Below, one piece after another: positions 35,545 through 44,669 of a stretch of DNA of 64,000 nt. A program made the position numbers and the translations under genes. The DNA is from Sinorhizobium chiapasense (GTDB lineage: Bacteria > Pseudomonadota > Alphaproteobacteria > Rhizobiales > Rhizobiaceae): contig NZ_CP133148.1 in assembly GCF_036488675.1 (NCBI RefSeq), positions 1,364,001 to 1,428,000 of the forward strand. The letters run 5' to 3'. The stretch's first letter is position 1. Every line of letters starts with the position of its first letter. Below the pieces are notes generated by a model. It had not been told where the DNA came from, did not search any database, and was given only the letters and a program-made list of their open reading frames with translations.

Positions 35545-38388
35545 ATGCTTGATAAGACCTACGATTCCGCAGCCGTCGACCCGCGTATCGCCAAGAAGTG
35601 GGACGAAGAAAACGCGTTTCGTGCGGGCGCCGGCTCAAAGCCCGGCGCCGACAGCTTCTGCATTGTGATTCCGCCGCCGAACGTGACGGGCTCGTTGCAT
35701 ATGGGCCATGCGCTGAACAACACGCTGCAGGACATCATGGTGCGTTTCGAGCGTATGCGCGGTAAGGATGTGCTCTGGCAGCCGGGCATGGATCACGCCG
35801 GCATCGCCACGCAGATGGTCGTCGAGCGTCAGCTCGCGCAAAGAAAACTGCCCGGCCGGCGCGATATGGGGCGCGAGGCGTTCGTCGAAAAGGTCTGGGA
35901 GTGGAAGGCCGAGTCCGGTGGTCTGATCTTCAACCAGTTGAAGCGGCTGGGGGCGTCGTGCGACTGGTCGCGCGAACGCTTTACAATGGACGACGGTTTG
36001 TCCGAGGCCGTAATCGAGGTCTTTGTCAGCCTCTATAAGGAAGGCCTGATTTATCGCGACAAACGTCTTGTCAACTGGGACCCGAAGCTGCAGACGGCGA
36101 TCTCGGATATCGAAGTCGAGCAGGTCGAGGTCAATGGCCATCTCTGGCATTTGCGGTATCCGCTGGAAGAGGGCGTTACATACCAGCATCCCGTGGCCTT
36201 TGATGAAGACGGCAACGCGACGGAATGGGAGACCCGCGACTATCTCGTCGTTGCCACGACCCGTCCGGAGACGATGCTCGGCGATACCGGCGTTGCGGTT
36301 CATCCGGATGACGTTCGCTATAAGGGTATTGTCGGCAAGCACGTAATCCTGCCGATCGTCGGGCGACAGATTCCGATCGTTGCGGATGAATACCCTGATC
36401 CGGCGACTGGCACCGGCGCCGTCAAGATGACGCCGGCCCACGACTTCAACGACTTTGATGTAGGCAAACGGAGAGGGCTTCGCCAGGTCAATGTCCTGAC
36501 GGCGGACGGGCGGATCACGATCAAGAACAACGAGGACTTCCTTGAAGGCCTCGATCACCCGGCTGCGCTTCACGGCGCCTGGGATCAGCTCGAAGGCAAG
36601 GACCGTTTCGAGGCCCGCAAGCTGATCGTCGAGATCCTCGAAGAGGCGGGGCTCGTCGATCACATCGAGCCGCACAGGCACACCGTGCCGCATGGCGACC
36701 GCGGCGGCGTGCCGATCGAGCCGCGGCTGACCGAGCAATGGTATGTCGATGCCAAGACCTTGGCCAGGCCCGCGATCGCCGCGGTCAGGGAGGGCCGGAC
36801 CAACTTCGTTCCGAAGAGCTGGGAAAAGACCTATTTCGAATGGATGGAGAACATCCAGCCCTGGTGCATTTCGCGCCAGCTCTGGTGGGGGCATCAGATA
36901 CCCGCGTGGTACGGTCCCGACGGCCAGATCTTCGTCGAGAAGACGGAGGAGGAGGCGCTGCATGCCGCGATCCAGCATTACATCGCGCATGAAGGGCCGA
37001 TGAAGGCCTATGTCGAAGATCTTCTCGAAAACTTCAAGCCGGGCGAAATCCTGACGCGCGACGAGGATGTGCTCGACACATGGTTCTCGTCGGCGCTCTG
37101 GCCGTTCTCGACGCTCGGATGGCCCAACGAAACGTCGGAACTCGAAAGATACTACCAGACGGATGTTCTGGTGACGGGCTTCGACATCATCTTCTTCTGG
37201 GTCGCCCGCATGATGATGATGGGTCTTCATTTCATGAAGGACGCCGACGGCACGCCCGTCGAACCGTTCCACACGGTTTATGTCCACGCGCTCGTTCGCG
37301 ACAAGAACGGCCAGAAGATGTCGAAGTCGAAAGGCAACGTCATCGATCCATTGGAACTGATGGACGAATATGGCGCCGACGCGCTGCGCTTCACCTTGGC
37401 GATCATGGCGGCGCAGGGGCGCGACGTGAAACTCGACCCGGCCCGCATTGCCGGCTACCGCAACTTCGGCACCAAGCTCTGGAATGCCACGCGTTTCGCC
37501 GAGATGAATGGCGTGACGAGCAGCGAAGGGTTCATTCCCGAAGCTACGTCGCTGACCATCAACCGCTGGATTCTGACCGAGCTTTCGCGAACGATCCGCG
37601 ACGTGACGGAGGCGATCGACGGATACCGCTTCAACGAAGCGGCCGGCGGCCTCTATCGTTTTGTCTGGAACCAGTTCTGCGACTGGTACCTTGAATTGCT
37701 GAAGCCCGTTTTCAACGGCGACGACCAGGAGGCCAAGCGCGAGTCGCAGGCCTGCGTCGCTTACGTATTGGACGAGACTTACAAGCTCTTGCATCCGTTC
37801 ATGCCCTTCATGACGGAGGAGCTTTGGGAGAAGACCGCTGGCCCCGGACGCGAGCGTGATACGTTGCTGTGCCATGCCGAGTGGCCCTCCGCTTTCTACG
37901 CGGATGATGCCGCCGCCGACGAAATCAACTGGTTGATCGATTTGGTCTCGGGCATTCGCTCGGTGCGGGCGGAAATGAACGTTCCGCCGGCGGCGACGGC
38001 GCCGCTCGTGATCGTCGGTGCAAATGGACTGACGAGCGAGCGCCTTGACCGGCATGCCTCCGCAATAAAGCGCCTGGCGAGAGTGGAGAGCGTTGAGCAC
38101 GCTGCTGTGGCGCCGCGCGGCAGCGCCCAGATCGTCGTTGCCGAAGCGACCGCCTGCCTGCCGCTCGGCAACCTTATCGATCTTGCGGCAGAGAGGATCC
38201 GGCTGGAGAAGGCAATCGCCAAGGTTGAGGTCGAGCGCGAGAGAATTCTCGTCAAGCTCGCCAACGCGAAGTTTGTCGCCAACGCGAAGGCCGAGTTGGT
38301 CGAGGCGGAGCGCGAAAGGCTCGTGGAACTGGACCAGCAAAAGGATTCGCTTGGGGTCGCGCTCAGCCGCGTGTCGGAAGCGGGTTAA
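35545..38388 (+). CDS. valS: Valyl-tRNA synthetase
   Basis: ValS charges tRNA-Val and edits mischarged threonine. The 947-residue class Ia enzyme has the HIGH motif as PPPNVTGSLHMGHALN (about 42-57), the CP1 editing domain with TTRPETMLGDTGVAVHP, the KMSKS loop in QKMSKSKGNVIDP (about 590), an anticodon-binding helical domain, and the C-terminal coiled-coil arm rich in Glu/Arg (about 885-947). ATG 35545 begins MLDKTYDSAAVDPRIAKKWDEE, the family N-terminus; the AATCTCCAAAAAAC upstream gives only a poor ribosome site. A clean terminator follows at 38458. Confidence 0.98.
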   Translation: MLDKTYDSAAVDPRIAKKWDEENAFRAGAGSKPGADSFCIVIPPPNVTGSLHMGHALNNTLQDIMVRFERMRGKDVLWQPGMDHAGIATQMVVERQLAQRKLPGRRDMGREAFVEKVWEWKAESGGLIFNQLKRLGASCDWSRERFTMDDGLSEAVIEVFVSLYKEGLIYRDKRLVNWDPKLQTAISDIEVEQVEVNGHLWHLRYPLEEGVTYQHPVAFDEDGNATEWETRDYLVVATTRPETMLGDTGVAVHPDDVRYKGIVGKHVILPIVGRQIPIVADEYPDPATGTGAVKMTPAHDFNDFDVGKRRGLRQVNVLTADGRITIKNNEDFLEGLDHPAALHGAWDQLEGKDRFEARKLIVEILEEAGLVDHIEPHRHTVPHGDRGGVPIEPRLTEQWYVDAKTLARPAIAAVREGRTNFVPKSWEKTYFEWMENIQPWCISRQLWWGHQIPAWYGPDGQIFVEKTEEEALHAAIQHYIAHEGPMKAYVEDLLENFKPGEILTRDEDVLDTWFSSALWPFSTLGWPNETSELERYYQTDVLVTGFDIIFFWVARMMMMGLHFMKDADGTPVEPFHTVYVHALVRDKNGQKMSKSKGNVIDPLELMDEYGADALRFTLAIMAAQGRDVKLDPARIAGYRNFGTKLWNATRFAEMNGVTSSEGFIPEATSLTINRWILTELSRTIRDVTEAIDGYRFNEAAGGLYRFVWNQFCDWYLELLKPVFNGDDQEAKRESQACVAYVLDETYKLLHPFMPFMTEELWEKTAGPGRERDTLLCHAEWPSAFYADDAAADEINWLIDLVSGIRSVRAEMNVPPAATAPLVIVGANGLTSERLDRHASAIKRLARVESVEHAAVAPRGSAQIVVAEATACLPLGNLIDLAAERIRLEKAIAKVEVERERILVKLANAKFVANAKAELVEAERERLVELDQQKDSLGVALSRVSEAG

Positions 38389-38457
38389 AGCAAGGAACAG
38401 GCAACGTATTTTCGCCTGGAGTTTCGTCGCTTTACCACAATATGCAGAAGAAATCGC

Positions 38458-38487
38458 AATCCGCGGTAGAAATGCCGCGGATTTTCT
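38458..38487 (+). terminator. Terminator of valS
   Basis: AATCCGCGG at 38458-38466 pairs perfectly with CCGCGGATT at 38475-38483, followed by TTCTATT. Confidence 0.8.
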
Positions 38488-38872
38488 ATTCTGTACCAGG
38501 ATATTCGAATCAGCCGTGGATCCAACGCGATTGAACGCTGCAATACACGCTTTAGTTTTATTGACCGCCTGTCCAAAGATGCTTGCGTCTTGATGGCGCA
38601 AAAAGCGAAATTGTTGTTCCTCGGTCACACTTCGGCGTAGAAGTGGAATATTTTTTTCAACTATCCCGTATGTTTGCCTGTCGGTTGGAAAACCGTTCCG
38701 GGATTCTCAGATTGTGTCTAGATCTTGAAATTCTTACGTAAATTTGATGGCCGATCCGCTGGCGAATCCCGTCAGTCCGCGGTTTGCCATTTCACGTAAT
38801 CGTGAGGATACTCCCCGCCAAGCGCGACATGAGGTGGATTGTCGCACACTGAAAGTGCAGGGGAGGAGCTTA
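38488..38872 (+). other. Non-coding stretch upstream of the FadL-type porin gene
   Basis: About 385 bases without a supported gene. The open frame from 38744 continues into the porin but has no ribosome site. An A+T-richer part at 38645-38745 (TTTTTTTCAACTATCCCG, TCTTGAAATTCTTACG) probably holds the promoter. The ribosome site GGGAGGAG precedes 38873. Confidence 0.5.
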
Positions 38873-40120
38873 ATGGCTCAAATTGGAATGAAGAAGGGCG
38901 TTTTGGCGATCGTCGCCGGAATGCTCGTGGTATCGGCTGCGCACGCTGGGGGGCTTGAGCGCAGCGGTTATAATATCGATCTGTTGTTCGACCCGTCGGA
39001 TTATGCCGCCGAAGCAACGGCGACCTACGTCAATCCGCAGCGCGAACTGAACAACGTTACGGACATCAACCCTGCGAATGGTATCGGATCCAACGGGATA
39101 GGCGGCGGCAGCACCACCGTGGAAGATACCGAAAGTTATTGGGCGCCCCGCATAGGTGTAAAGGCTGGTTTGGGTGACAGTATTGACTGTATGGCGGACT
39201 ACTCTCAGCCTTGGGGCGCCCACACCAATCCCGGCAAGAACTGGATGGGGGCGAACGACAATATTGAAACGAAGGTCGAAAGCGACAACTACGCGGCGAC
39301 TTGCTCCTACAAATGGGAAATGGGGCCGGGCTTCGTTCGCGTTATTGGCGGTGGCTTCTACCAGGAAGTTAGTGGCTTCAAGGATCGGCTTGTCGCGCCG
39401 GCAATTGCAGTTGCGCCGCTGACCGGTATTGGTCGGCTCGAGCTCGAGGGCGACGGCTGGGGATGGAGGGCCGGTGTAGCCTATGAGATTCCGGAATACG
39501 CGATGCGCGCGAGTCTCGTTTACAACAGCAAGGTGGACCTGGACAATTTATCCGGATTCATCGACCTGACGCAGTTTGCATTTCCCACTCCGTTCGGCCC
39601 GATCAGGGGTACCAAGTACGACGTTTCCGGGTCGGCCTCGATGCCGGATTCGTTGGAGCTCAAGGTGCAGTCCGGCATCGCTCCCAACTGGCTGGCATTC
39701 GGTTCTGTGAAGTGGACCGATTGGAGCCAGTTGCAGGTACTTGAATTCTGCCCGGCGACGGTATCGCCACTCACGCCGTGCACGAGCCTTGATCTCTTGT
39801 ATCGTGACGGCTGGACCATCACAGGCGGTATCGGTCACAAGTTCAACGACCAGTGGAGCGGCGCCCTCAGCCTTACGTGGGACCGTGGAACTAGTACAGG
39901 CGTCGGCACACAGACTGACACCTGGACCCTCGGCACCGGCGTATCGTACACGCCAACGGAGAATGTCGAACTCCGGCTTGCAGGTGCCGTCGGTATTCTG
40001 ACAAGCGGCGAGTCCGGCCCGACGACCCACAATGGTGAGGTGTTCGGTGACGAGGTGACCTACGACTTCGACAACGATTTCGTCGGTGCGATCTCAACAT
40101 CGCTAAAGGTCAGGTTCTGA
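38873..40120 (+). CDS. OmpP1/FadL family outer membrane transporter
   Basis: FadL-type barrels carry long-chain fatty acids or other hydrophobic molecules across the outer membrane. The 415-residue protein has a signal peptide (MAQIGMKKGVLAIVAGMLVVSAAHA, then GGLERSGYNIDLLFDPSDYAAEATATYV), alternating beta-strand sequence, an N-terminal FadL-like segment, and a C-terminal strand ending SLKVRF with the terminal Phe. It lacks the lead-in NPAG motif of classical FadL, so the ligand is open. GGGAGGAGCTTA places the start at 38873. It is monocistronic, with its own terminator. Confidence 0.88.
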   Translation: MAQIGMKKGVLAIVAGMLVVSAAHAGGLERSGYNIDLLFDPSDYAAEATATYVNPQRELNNVTDINPANGIGSNGIGGGSTTVEDTESYWAPRIGVKAGLGDSIDCMADYSQPWGAHTNPGKNWMGANDNIETKVESDNYAATCSYKWEMGPGFVRVIGGGFYQEVSGFKDRLVAPAIAVAPLTGIGRLELEGDGWGWRAGVAYEIPEYAMRASLVYNSKVDLDNLSGFIDLTQFAFPTPFGPIRGTKYDVSGSASMPDSLELKVQSGIAPNWLAFGSVKWTDWSQLQVLEFCPATVSPLTPCTSLDLLYRDGWTITGGIGHKFNDQWSGALSLTWDRGTSTGVGTQTDTWTLGTGVSYTPTENVELRLAGAVGILTSGESGPTTHNGEVFGDEVTYDFDNDFVGAISTSLKVRF

Positions 40121-40141
40121 TCCCATCGATCGGAGTGTTTG

Positions 40142-40170
40142 AGGCCCGGTTTTCCCCGGGCCTTCCTTTT
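40142..40170 (+). terminator. Terminator of the FadL-type porin gene
   Basis: AGGCCCGG at 40142-40149 pairs with CCGGGCCT at 40156-40163, then TCCTTTT. Confidence 0.82.
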
Positions 40171-40598
40171 ATCGGCGCGGGGTATTTTTCGGCTGACGGC
40201 ACCACTTATGAGCGTTCGCGAATGTGACGATTCAGCAACACATTTGCTGCTATGGTTTGCTAGTATCGTGGCCGGTTCAACAATGTCCATTTCCCGCCAC
40301 AAAATGAGAGCAGCGATGATAGCAGCAAATGTGCGATCGAGTGCAGTACCTGCGTTTTGAGGTGAATTGAGTTTGCGTGCTGTCATGACATCCCGTCGCA
40401 ATTGGCATCAAACGCCTTGCCGATCGTTGGTCGGCGTTGGGGGAGGAGATGCGCGGGAAAATTTAGCGACAGATGCGCATGGTCTGAGCCTTGCTAGGGA
40501 TTTGTGAGCACTCGAATGGCAAGCAACCGTGCACAGATTGATGTTTGCAGCGGTGGTGAGTTCGGCGTTGCCGGCTGGAACGGAAGAAATTGATTGTG
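40171..40598 (+). other. Long non-coding region upstream of exoR
   Basis: About 430 bases with no supported gene. It contains CGCCTTGCCGATCGTTGGTCGGCG near 40411, which can fold into a small hairpin, and a GGGGGAGGAGATG near 40440 that looks like a ribosome site but leads to no meaningful reading frame. It must hold the exoR promoter and any ChvI or feedback control sites; I cannot point to one. Confidence 0.5.
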
Positions 40599-41405
40599 AT
40601 GCTCGCGGGTGAATTCAAGTCGCTTAGGGTTGCGGTACTCGGTGTGTCGCTGGCGGTTGGTGCCTCCACCGCAGGGCCGGCGCGAGCGTTCGATCCGGGA
40701 GCCGGCATTTCCAAGGAATCGGGCCCTTTTGCTCTCTTCAAGTTTGGCTTCTCCGCCTACAAGAACGGCAGGAAAGATGAGGCGGTCGAGGCCTATCGCT
40801 ATGCCGCCGAAAAAGGGCATACGGGATCGCGCTGGGCGCTCGCAAATATGTACGCCTATGGCGACGGGGTCACCGAGAACGATCTAGAAGCGTTCAAGAT
40901 CTACAGCGAAATTGCCCAGCAGGGCGTCGAACCCGGGTCTGAAGACACGGGTTATTTCGTCAATGCGCTGATCTCGCTTGCCGGATACTATCGGCGCGGC
41001 ATTCCCGACAGCCCGGTGAAGATCGACCTGGCACAGGCCCGACAGTTGTATTTCCAGGCGGCGTCGACGTTTGGTGTCGCGGAGGCGCAGTTCCAGCTGG
41101 CGCGCATGCTGCTTTCGGGCGAGGGCGGCAACGTCAACGTTCAACAGGCCAAGAAATGGTTGAACCGCGCACGCAAGAATGGCCATGCCGGAGCCATGGG
41201 TGTTTTCGGAAACGTCATCTTTCAGGAAGGCCAGACCGTTCGTGGCCTTGCCTATATGACCGCCGCGCTCGACCAGTGTTCGCCGAAGGACAAGCCCTGG
41301 CTGCAGTCGATGCAGGAGCAGGCTTTCTCGCTGGCGACTGAAGACGACCGTCGCGTGGCGATCACCATGTCCCAGAACATGCACCTGCAGGGCGACGACG
41401 ACTAG
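40599..41405 (+). CDS. exoR: ExoR, periplasmic inhibitor of the ExoS/ChvI two-component system
   Basis: ExoR holds the sensor kinase ExoS inactive in the periplasm; its proteolysis releases ExoS/ChvI signalling, raising succinoglycan and lowering motility during root-nodule invasion. The 268-residue protein has exactly the length and nearly the sequence I know for S. meliloti ExoR. A signal peptide ends in AGPARA before FDPGAGISKESGPFALFKFGFSAYKNG. Sel1/TPR-like repeats follow: DEAVEAYRYAAEKGHTGSRWALANMYAYGDGV, QARQLYFQAASTFGVAEAQFQLARMLLSGEGG, and AKKWLNRARKNGHAGAMGVFGNV. ATG 40599 has GGAAGAAATTGATTGTG ahead of it. It stands alone, with xthA convergent downstream. Confidence 0.97.
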   Translation: MLAGEFKSLRVAVLGVSLAVGASTAGPARAFDPGAGISKESGPFALFKFGFSAYKNGRKDEAVEAYRYAAEKGHTGSRWALANMYAYGDGVTENDLEAFKIYSEIAQQGVEPGSEDTGYFVNALISLAGYYRRGIPDSPVKIDLAQARQLYFQAASTFGVAEAQFQLARMLLSGEGGNVNVQQAKKWLNRARKNGHAGAMGVFGNVIFQEGQTVRGLAYMTAALDQCSPKDKPWLQSMQEQAFSLATEDDRRVAITMSQNMHLQGDDD

Positions 41406-41418
41406 ATCAGCCCTGCGG

Positions 41419-42210
41419 CTATGCCGGTTCGAAGGCGAATTCGCCTGCTACCGGCACATGGTCTGACGGTTTTTCCCAGGAGCGCACGTGCTTTTCTATC
41501 GACGTGGACAAGAGCTTGTCGGCTGCCTCGGGTGACATCATAAGGTGATCAATGCGAATGCCGAAATTTTTCGGCCAGCATCCGGCCTGGTAATCCCAGA
41601 ATGAATAGAGCGGCACGTCGTCCGAGGTGGCGCGCACGGCGTCCGTGAATCCGAGATTGCGAAGGCGCCGGAAAGCCGCCCGCGTTTCCGGCAGGAAGAG
41701 CGCGTCGTTCTGCCAGACCTTGACGTCCCAGCAGTCGTGGGCTTCCGGTATGACATTGTAGTCGCCGGCGAGAATGAGCGGTTCTTCGAGCCTCAGCCTT
41801 TGCGCCGCGAAGGTCGCGAGACGCTGCATCCAACTCAGCTTGTAGGGGTATTTTTCGCTGTCGACGGGATTTCCGTTCGGCAGGTAGAGGCAACACACGC
41901 GGATCACGCCGTCCTTCACCGAGAAGACGCCCTCTATGAAGCGTGCCTGCTCGTCCAATTCGTCTCCCGGCAGGCCGCGGTTGACTTCGTCTGGCCGTAT
42001 TTTCGAGAGCAGTGCAACGCCGTTGAAACCCTTCTGGCCGTGCGTTTCCACGTGGTAGCCGAGTGATTCGATCTCACTCCTCGGGAATGCCTCGTCCACT
42101 GACTTGATTTCCTGGAGGCAGGCAATATCCGGGTTCGATTCCTTCAGCCAGGCGACGAGGCCGTCGAGGCGCGCCTTGGCGCCGTTGATGTTCCAGGTGG
42201 CAATCTTCAT
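41419..42210 (-). CDS. xthA: Exodeoxyribonuclease III
   Basis: XthA is the Mg-dependent AP endonuclease and 3'-5' exonuclease of base excision repair. The 263-residue protein has the EEP-fold motifs: KIATWNINGAKARL (Asn metal ligand), DIACLQEIKS (Glu), a GDYNVIPEAHD segment (Asp, Asn), and FGIRIDHLMMS with the C-terminal KPSDHVPVAGEF (Asp-His pair). It is convergent with exoR (13 bases between stops) and divergent from cls. Confidence 0.96.
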   Translation of the reverse strand: MKIATWNINGAKARLDGLVAWLKESNPDIACLQEIKSVDEAFPRSEIESLGYHVETHGQKGFNGVALLSKIRPDEVNRGLPGDELDEQARFIEGVFSVKDGVIRVCCLYLPNGNPVDSEKYPYKLSWMQRLATFAAQRLRLEEPLILAGDYNVIPEAHDCWDVKVWQNDALFLPETRAAFRRLRNLGFTDAVRATSDDVPLYSFWDYQAGCWPKNFGIRIDHLMMSPEAADKLLSTSIEKHVRSWEKPSDHVPVAGEFAFEPA

Positions 42211-42310
42211 GGGCCAGCATCGCCTTTCTTATCGCTGAATCCTTGCGGACGTTTCGTTGTAGCGGCTGCGGATTCTTTTGACAAATCCGATACCTGCAAC
42301 TTCGGTGGCG

Positions 42311-42418
42311 CCTACAGCGCCGCGCGTCTAATCAGACGCGCAAAGGACGCTGCAGCACTTTGAGTTGCTGCATGTTTTTGTCCTTAAATCGGCTAAGATC
42401 TAAGGAAACATGCAGTAG
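42311..42418 (+). repeat. Family 1 (RIME1-like) palindromic repeat between xthA and cls
   Basis: A full copy of 108 bases. The left palindrome runs from CCTACAGCGCCGCGCGTCTAATCAGACGCGC to AAAGGACGCTGCAG, then CACTTTGAGTTGCTGCATG. The right palindrome is TCCTTAAATCGGC and GATCTAAGGAAACATGCAG. It lies in the 310-base gap between divergent xthA and cls; the rest of that gap holds no gene. Confidence 0.87.
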
Positions 42419-42520
42419 AGACGCCATCGGACGCGGCGCGACCTCGCTCGCCGTCGCGTCGCATTTCTGCTCGCGGTTGCAGGAATTGATTCCGCCCTGT
42501 CTCGGTCTATAGTCCCGCGC

Positions 42521-43984
42521 ATGATCGCGTTCGTCGAAAACTACTGGCCGCATTTTCTGGCGCTGCTTTCCTTCGCCTTGGGCATACCGGCGATCGTTCA
42601 CGCAGCGATGACCAAGGACGATGTGCGTGCCGCCGCCGGCTGGGTCGGCGTCGTTCTCCTGTCGCCGGTGATAGGGGCGGTGGTCTACGCGGTTGCGGGC
42701 ATCAATCGCATTCGTCGTACATCCATCGGCCTGCAGCGCTCGTTGTTGCGCCCGCGAGGTGCTGATCAATTCGGCCGTTACGACGTGACGCATGACGAAA
42801 TCGCCAGCCGCTTCGGACATCGCTTCGCCGCAATGAAAATGCTGGGCGACAGGGTCGCGCGGCACGCGATGTCGACGGGAAACCACATTACCATGTTGGA
42901 AGGTGGTGACACCGTCTATGCCGCAATGCTTGAGGAAATTGCCGGTGCGCGCCGCAGCATCCTCATCGAAAGCTACATATTTGACAGGGATGCGATCGGC
43001 CTGCGCTTTGCCGATGCGCTTATCGCTACCGCTAAGCGCGGCGTCAGCGTCAGGGTTTTGATCGATGCGGTCGGCGCGCGCTATTCGGTGCCGAGCATCG
43101 TCAGCTATCTGAAGGAGGGCGGAGTACCGACCGCGGTCTTCAACGGCAACATCATCATGGGGCTGAGACTGCCCTATGCGAATCTCAGAACCCACCGGAA
43201 GATTCTGGTGGCCGATGGCGTTGTCGCGTTCGCCGGGGGCATGAACATTCGCGCAGGCTTCACGACCGAAGTGGCGGGAAAGGAGGCCTCGTTCGACACG
43301 CATTTCCGTGTCACAGGACCCGTTGTTGCCGACATTTTTCAGGTCGCTGCGGAGGATTGGCAATTTTCAAGCGGAGAGAGCCTCGAGGGCGACGAATGGA
43401 AGATCGGGGTGCCGGAGGACATACCGGATACGCCTCCGCTCCTCATGCGCGCGGTTCCGTCCGGACCGGACAGCACGAATGAGACCAATCACAAGATGCT
43501 GATGGGCGCCTTCTCGGTTGCGCGCAAGCATATTCGCCTGATGTCGCCGTATTTTCTTCCGGACAAGGAACTGGTCAGCGCCTTGGTGACCGCCGCCCGC
43601 AGGGGCGTGGAAGTGGACATCGTCGTGCCGGCAGTCAACAATCTGACGCTCATCGACAGGGCAATGACCGCCCAGTTCGACCAGGTTCTCAAGGGCCATT
43701 GCCGAGTGTGGCGGGCGCAGGGAGCGTTCAACCATTCCAAGCTGATGGTCGTCGATGAGCGTTGGACCTATGTCGGTTCGAGCAATCTCGACCCGCGCTC
43801 GCTGCGCCTCAATTTCGAATTCGATCTCGAGGTCCTCGACGACGCGTTCGCGCAGGCCGTCAGCAACAAGATCTGTGCGGCATTGACTTTGGCGCAGGAG
43901 GTTACCCTTGCGGGATTGCGCAATCAGCCTTTCCCGAATCGTCTGGCGAACCGCCTGCTTTGGCTGGGGTCACCCTACCTTTAG
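42521..43984 (+). CDS. cls: Cardiolipin synthase (phospholipase D type)
   Basis: Cls joins two phosphatidylglycerols to cardiolipin at the inner membrane. The 487-residue protein starts with two membrane helices (about 8-30 and 38-62, with a PLDNc-type segment), followed by two PLD HKD motifs: HRKILVADGVVAFAGGMNI near residue 226 and HSKLMVVDERWTYVGSSNLDPRSLRLNFE near 405. Spacing and order match ClsA-type enzymes. It stands alone between two family 1 repeats, which mark both its ends. Confidence 0.96.
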   Translation: MIAFVENYWPHFLALLSFALGIPAIVHAAMTKDDVRAAAGWVGVVLLSPVIGAVVYAVAGINRIRRTSIGLQRSLLRPRGADQFGRYDVTHDEIASRFGHRFAAMKMLGDRVARHAMSTGNHITMLEGGDTVYAAMLEEIAGARRSILIESYIFDRDAIGLRFADALIATAKRGVSVRVLIDAVGARYSVPSIVSYLKEGGVPTAVFNGNIIMGLRLPYANLRTHRKILVADGVVAFAGGMNIRAGFTTEVAGKEASFDTHFRVTGPVVADIFQVAAEDWQFSSGESLEGDEWKIGVPEDIPDTPPLLMRAVPSGPDSTNETNHKMLMGAFSVARKHIRLMSPYFLPDKELVSALVTAARRGVEVDIVVPAVNNLTLIDRAMTAQFDQVLKGHCRVWRAQGAFNHSKLMVVDERWTYVGSSNLDPRSLRLNFEFDLEVLDDAFAQAVSNKICAALTLAQEVTLAGLRNQPFPNRLANRLLWLGSPYL

Positions 43985-43985
43985 C

Positions 43986-44091
43986 CACTGCATGTATCCT
44001 TAAATCGAGCCGATTTAAGGATAAAACCTGCGGCAATTCAAAGTGCTACAGCGTCCTTTGTGCGTCTGGAAAGACGCACGGCGCTGCAGGC
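43986..44091 (-). repeat. Family 1 (RIME1-like) palindromic repeat between convergent cls and erpA
   Basis: A full copy in reverse orientation: CACTGCATGTATCCTTAAATCG, GCCGATTTAAGGATAAAACCTGC, then CAATTCAAAGTGCTACAGCGTCC, TGCGTCTGGAAAGACGCAC and GGCGCTGCAG. Both palindromes are intact. It begins at the cls stop and could serve as the terminator of both convergent genes. Confidence 0.87.
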
Positions 44092-44123
44092 CTTGCTTGC
44101 GGGAGGTGAAGCGCTGACCTTCG

Positions 44124-44456
44124 TCAGATTGAAAAGCTCGTCCCGCAGCCGCAGCTTGCAACGGCATTCGGATTCTTGATCTGAAAGGACTGGCCGAGCA
44201 GGTTATCGACGAAATCGATTTCCGAGCCGCCCATATAGATGAGGGACAGGCTGTCGATCAGAACCTTGGCGCTTCCCTTTTCGAGCACCAGATCATCATC
44301 GTTTTCAGCGTCGACCAGATCGAATTTGTAGGAAAAACCGGAGCAGCCGCCACCTTCGACGGAGACGCGCATCGCGCTCTTGTTCTTCTCCGCCTGGAGA
44401 ATTGCGGCGATGCGCTTGGCAGCCGCATCGGAAAGGGTGACTGTTTCCTGTGTCAT
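44124..44456 (-). CDS. erpA: Iron-sulfur cluster insertion protein ErpA (A-type carrier)
   Basis: A-type carriers pass Fe-S clusters from the scaffold to apo-enzymes. The 110-residue protein has the HesB/IscA/ErpA fold with the three conserved cysteines in GGCSGFSYKF (Cys38) and SCGCGTSFSI (about Cys102 and Cys104) near the C-terminus. The longer reading from 44553 is a shadow frame and not used. It is divergent from dgt. The assignment to ErpA over SufA rests on the SVEGGGCSGFSY and stand-alone context. Confidence 0.93.
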   Translation of the reverse strand: MTQETVTLSDAAAKRIAAILQAEKNKSAMRVSVEGGGCSGFSYKFDLVDAENDDDLVLEKGSAKVLIDSLSLIYMGGSEIDFVDNLLGQSFQIKNPNAVASCGCGTSFSI

Positions 44457-44669
44457 CGGTGCCTCCTGCCGGGGTCAAGAACCGGAGAGATTCGTTTTCG
44501 CGCTTGGCCCCCAAGAGTTCAGCCGAAAAATCGGCCTGAAAACTTCCTGCCAAACCATTGATCTGTCTTCAGGACCCTCACGACAGTTCGCCGCGGCTTT
44601 CCTGTAGCGTACACTATAGGTATGAAGGCTTGAATGTCTCGTCAATGGGACGGCCGGCACAGGTGAGAA

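Noticed and set aside
35635..38628. Minus-strand open frame of 997 codons opposite valS
   Set aside because: Shadow of valS; no family signature, and its ends do not match any ribosome site.
42311..42418. CRISPR-like or transposon-end interpretation of the palindromic repeats
   Set aside because: The copies are scattered singly, tens of kilobases apart, with no spacer array, no transposase and no target-site duplication visible.
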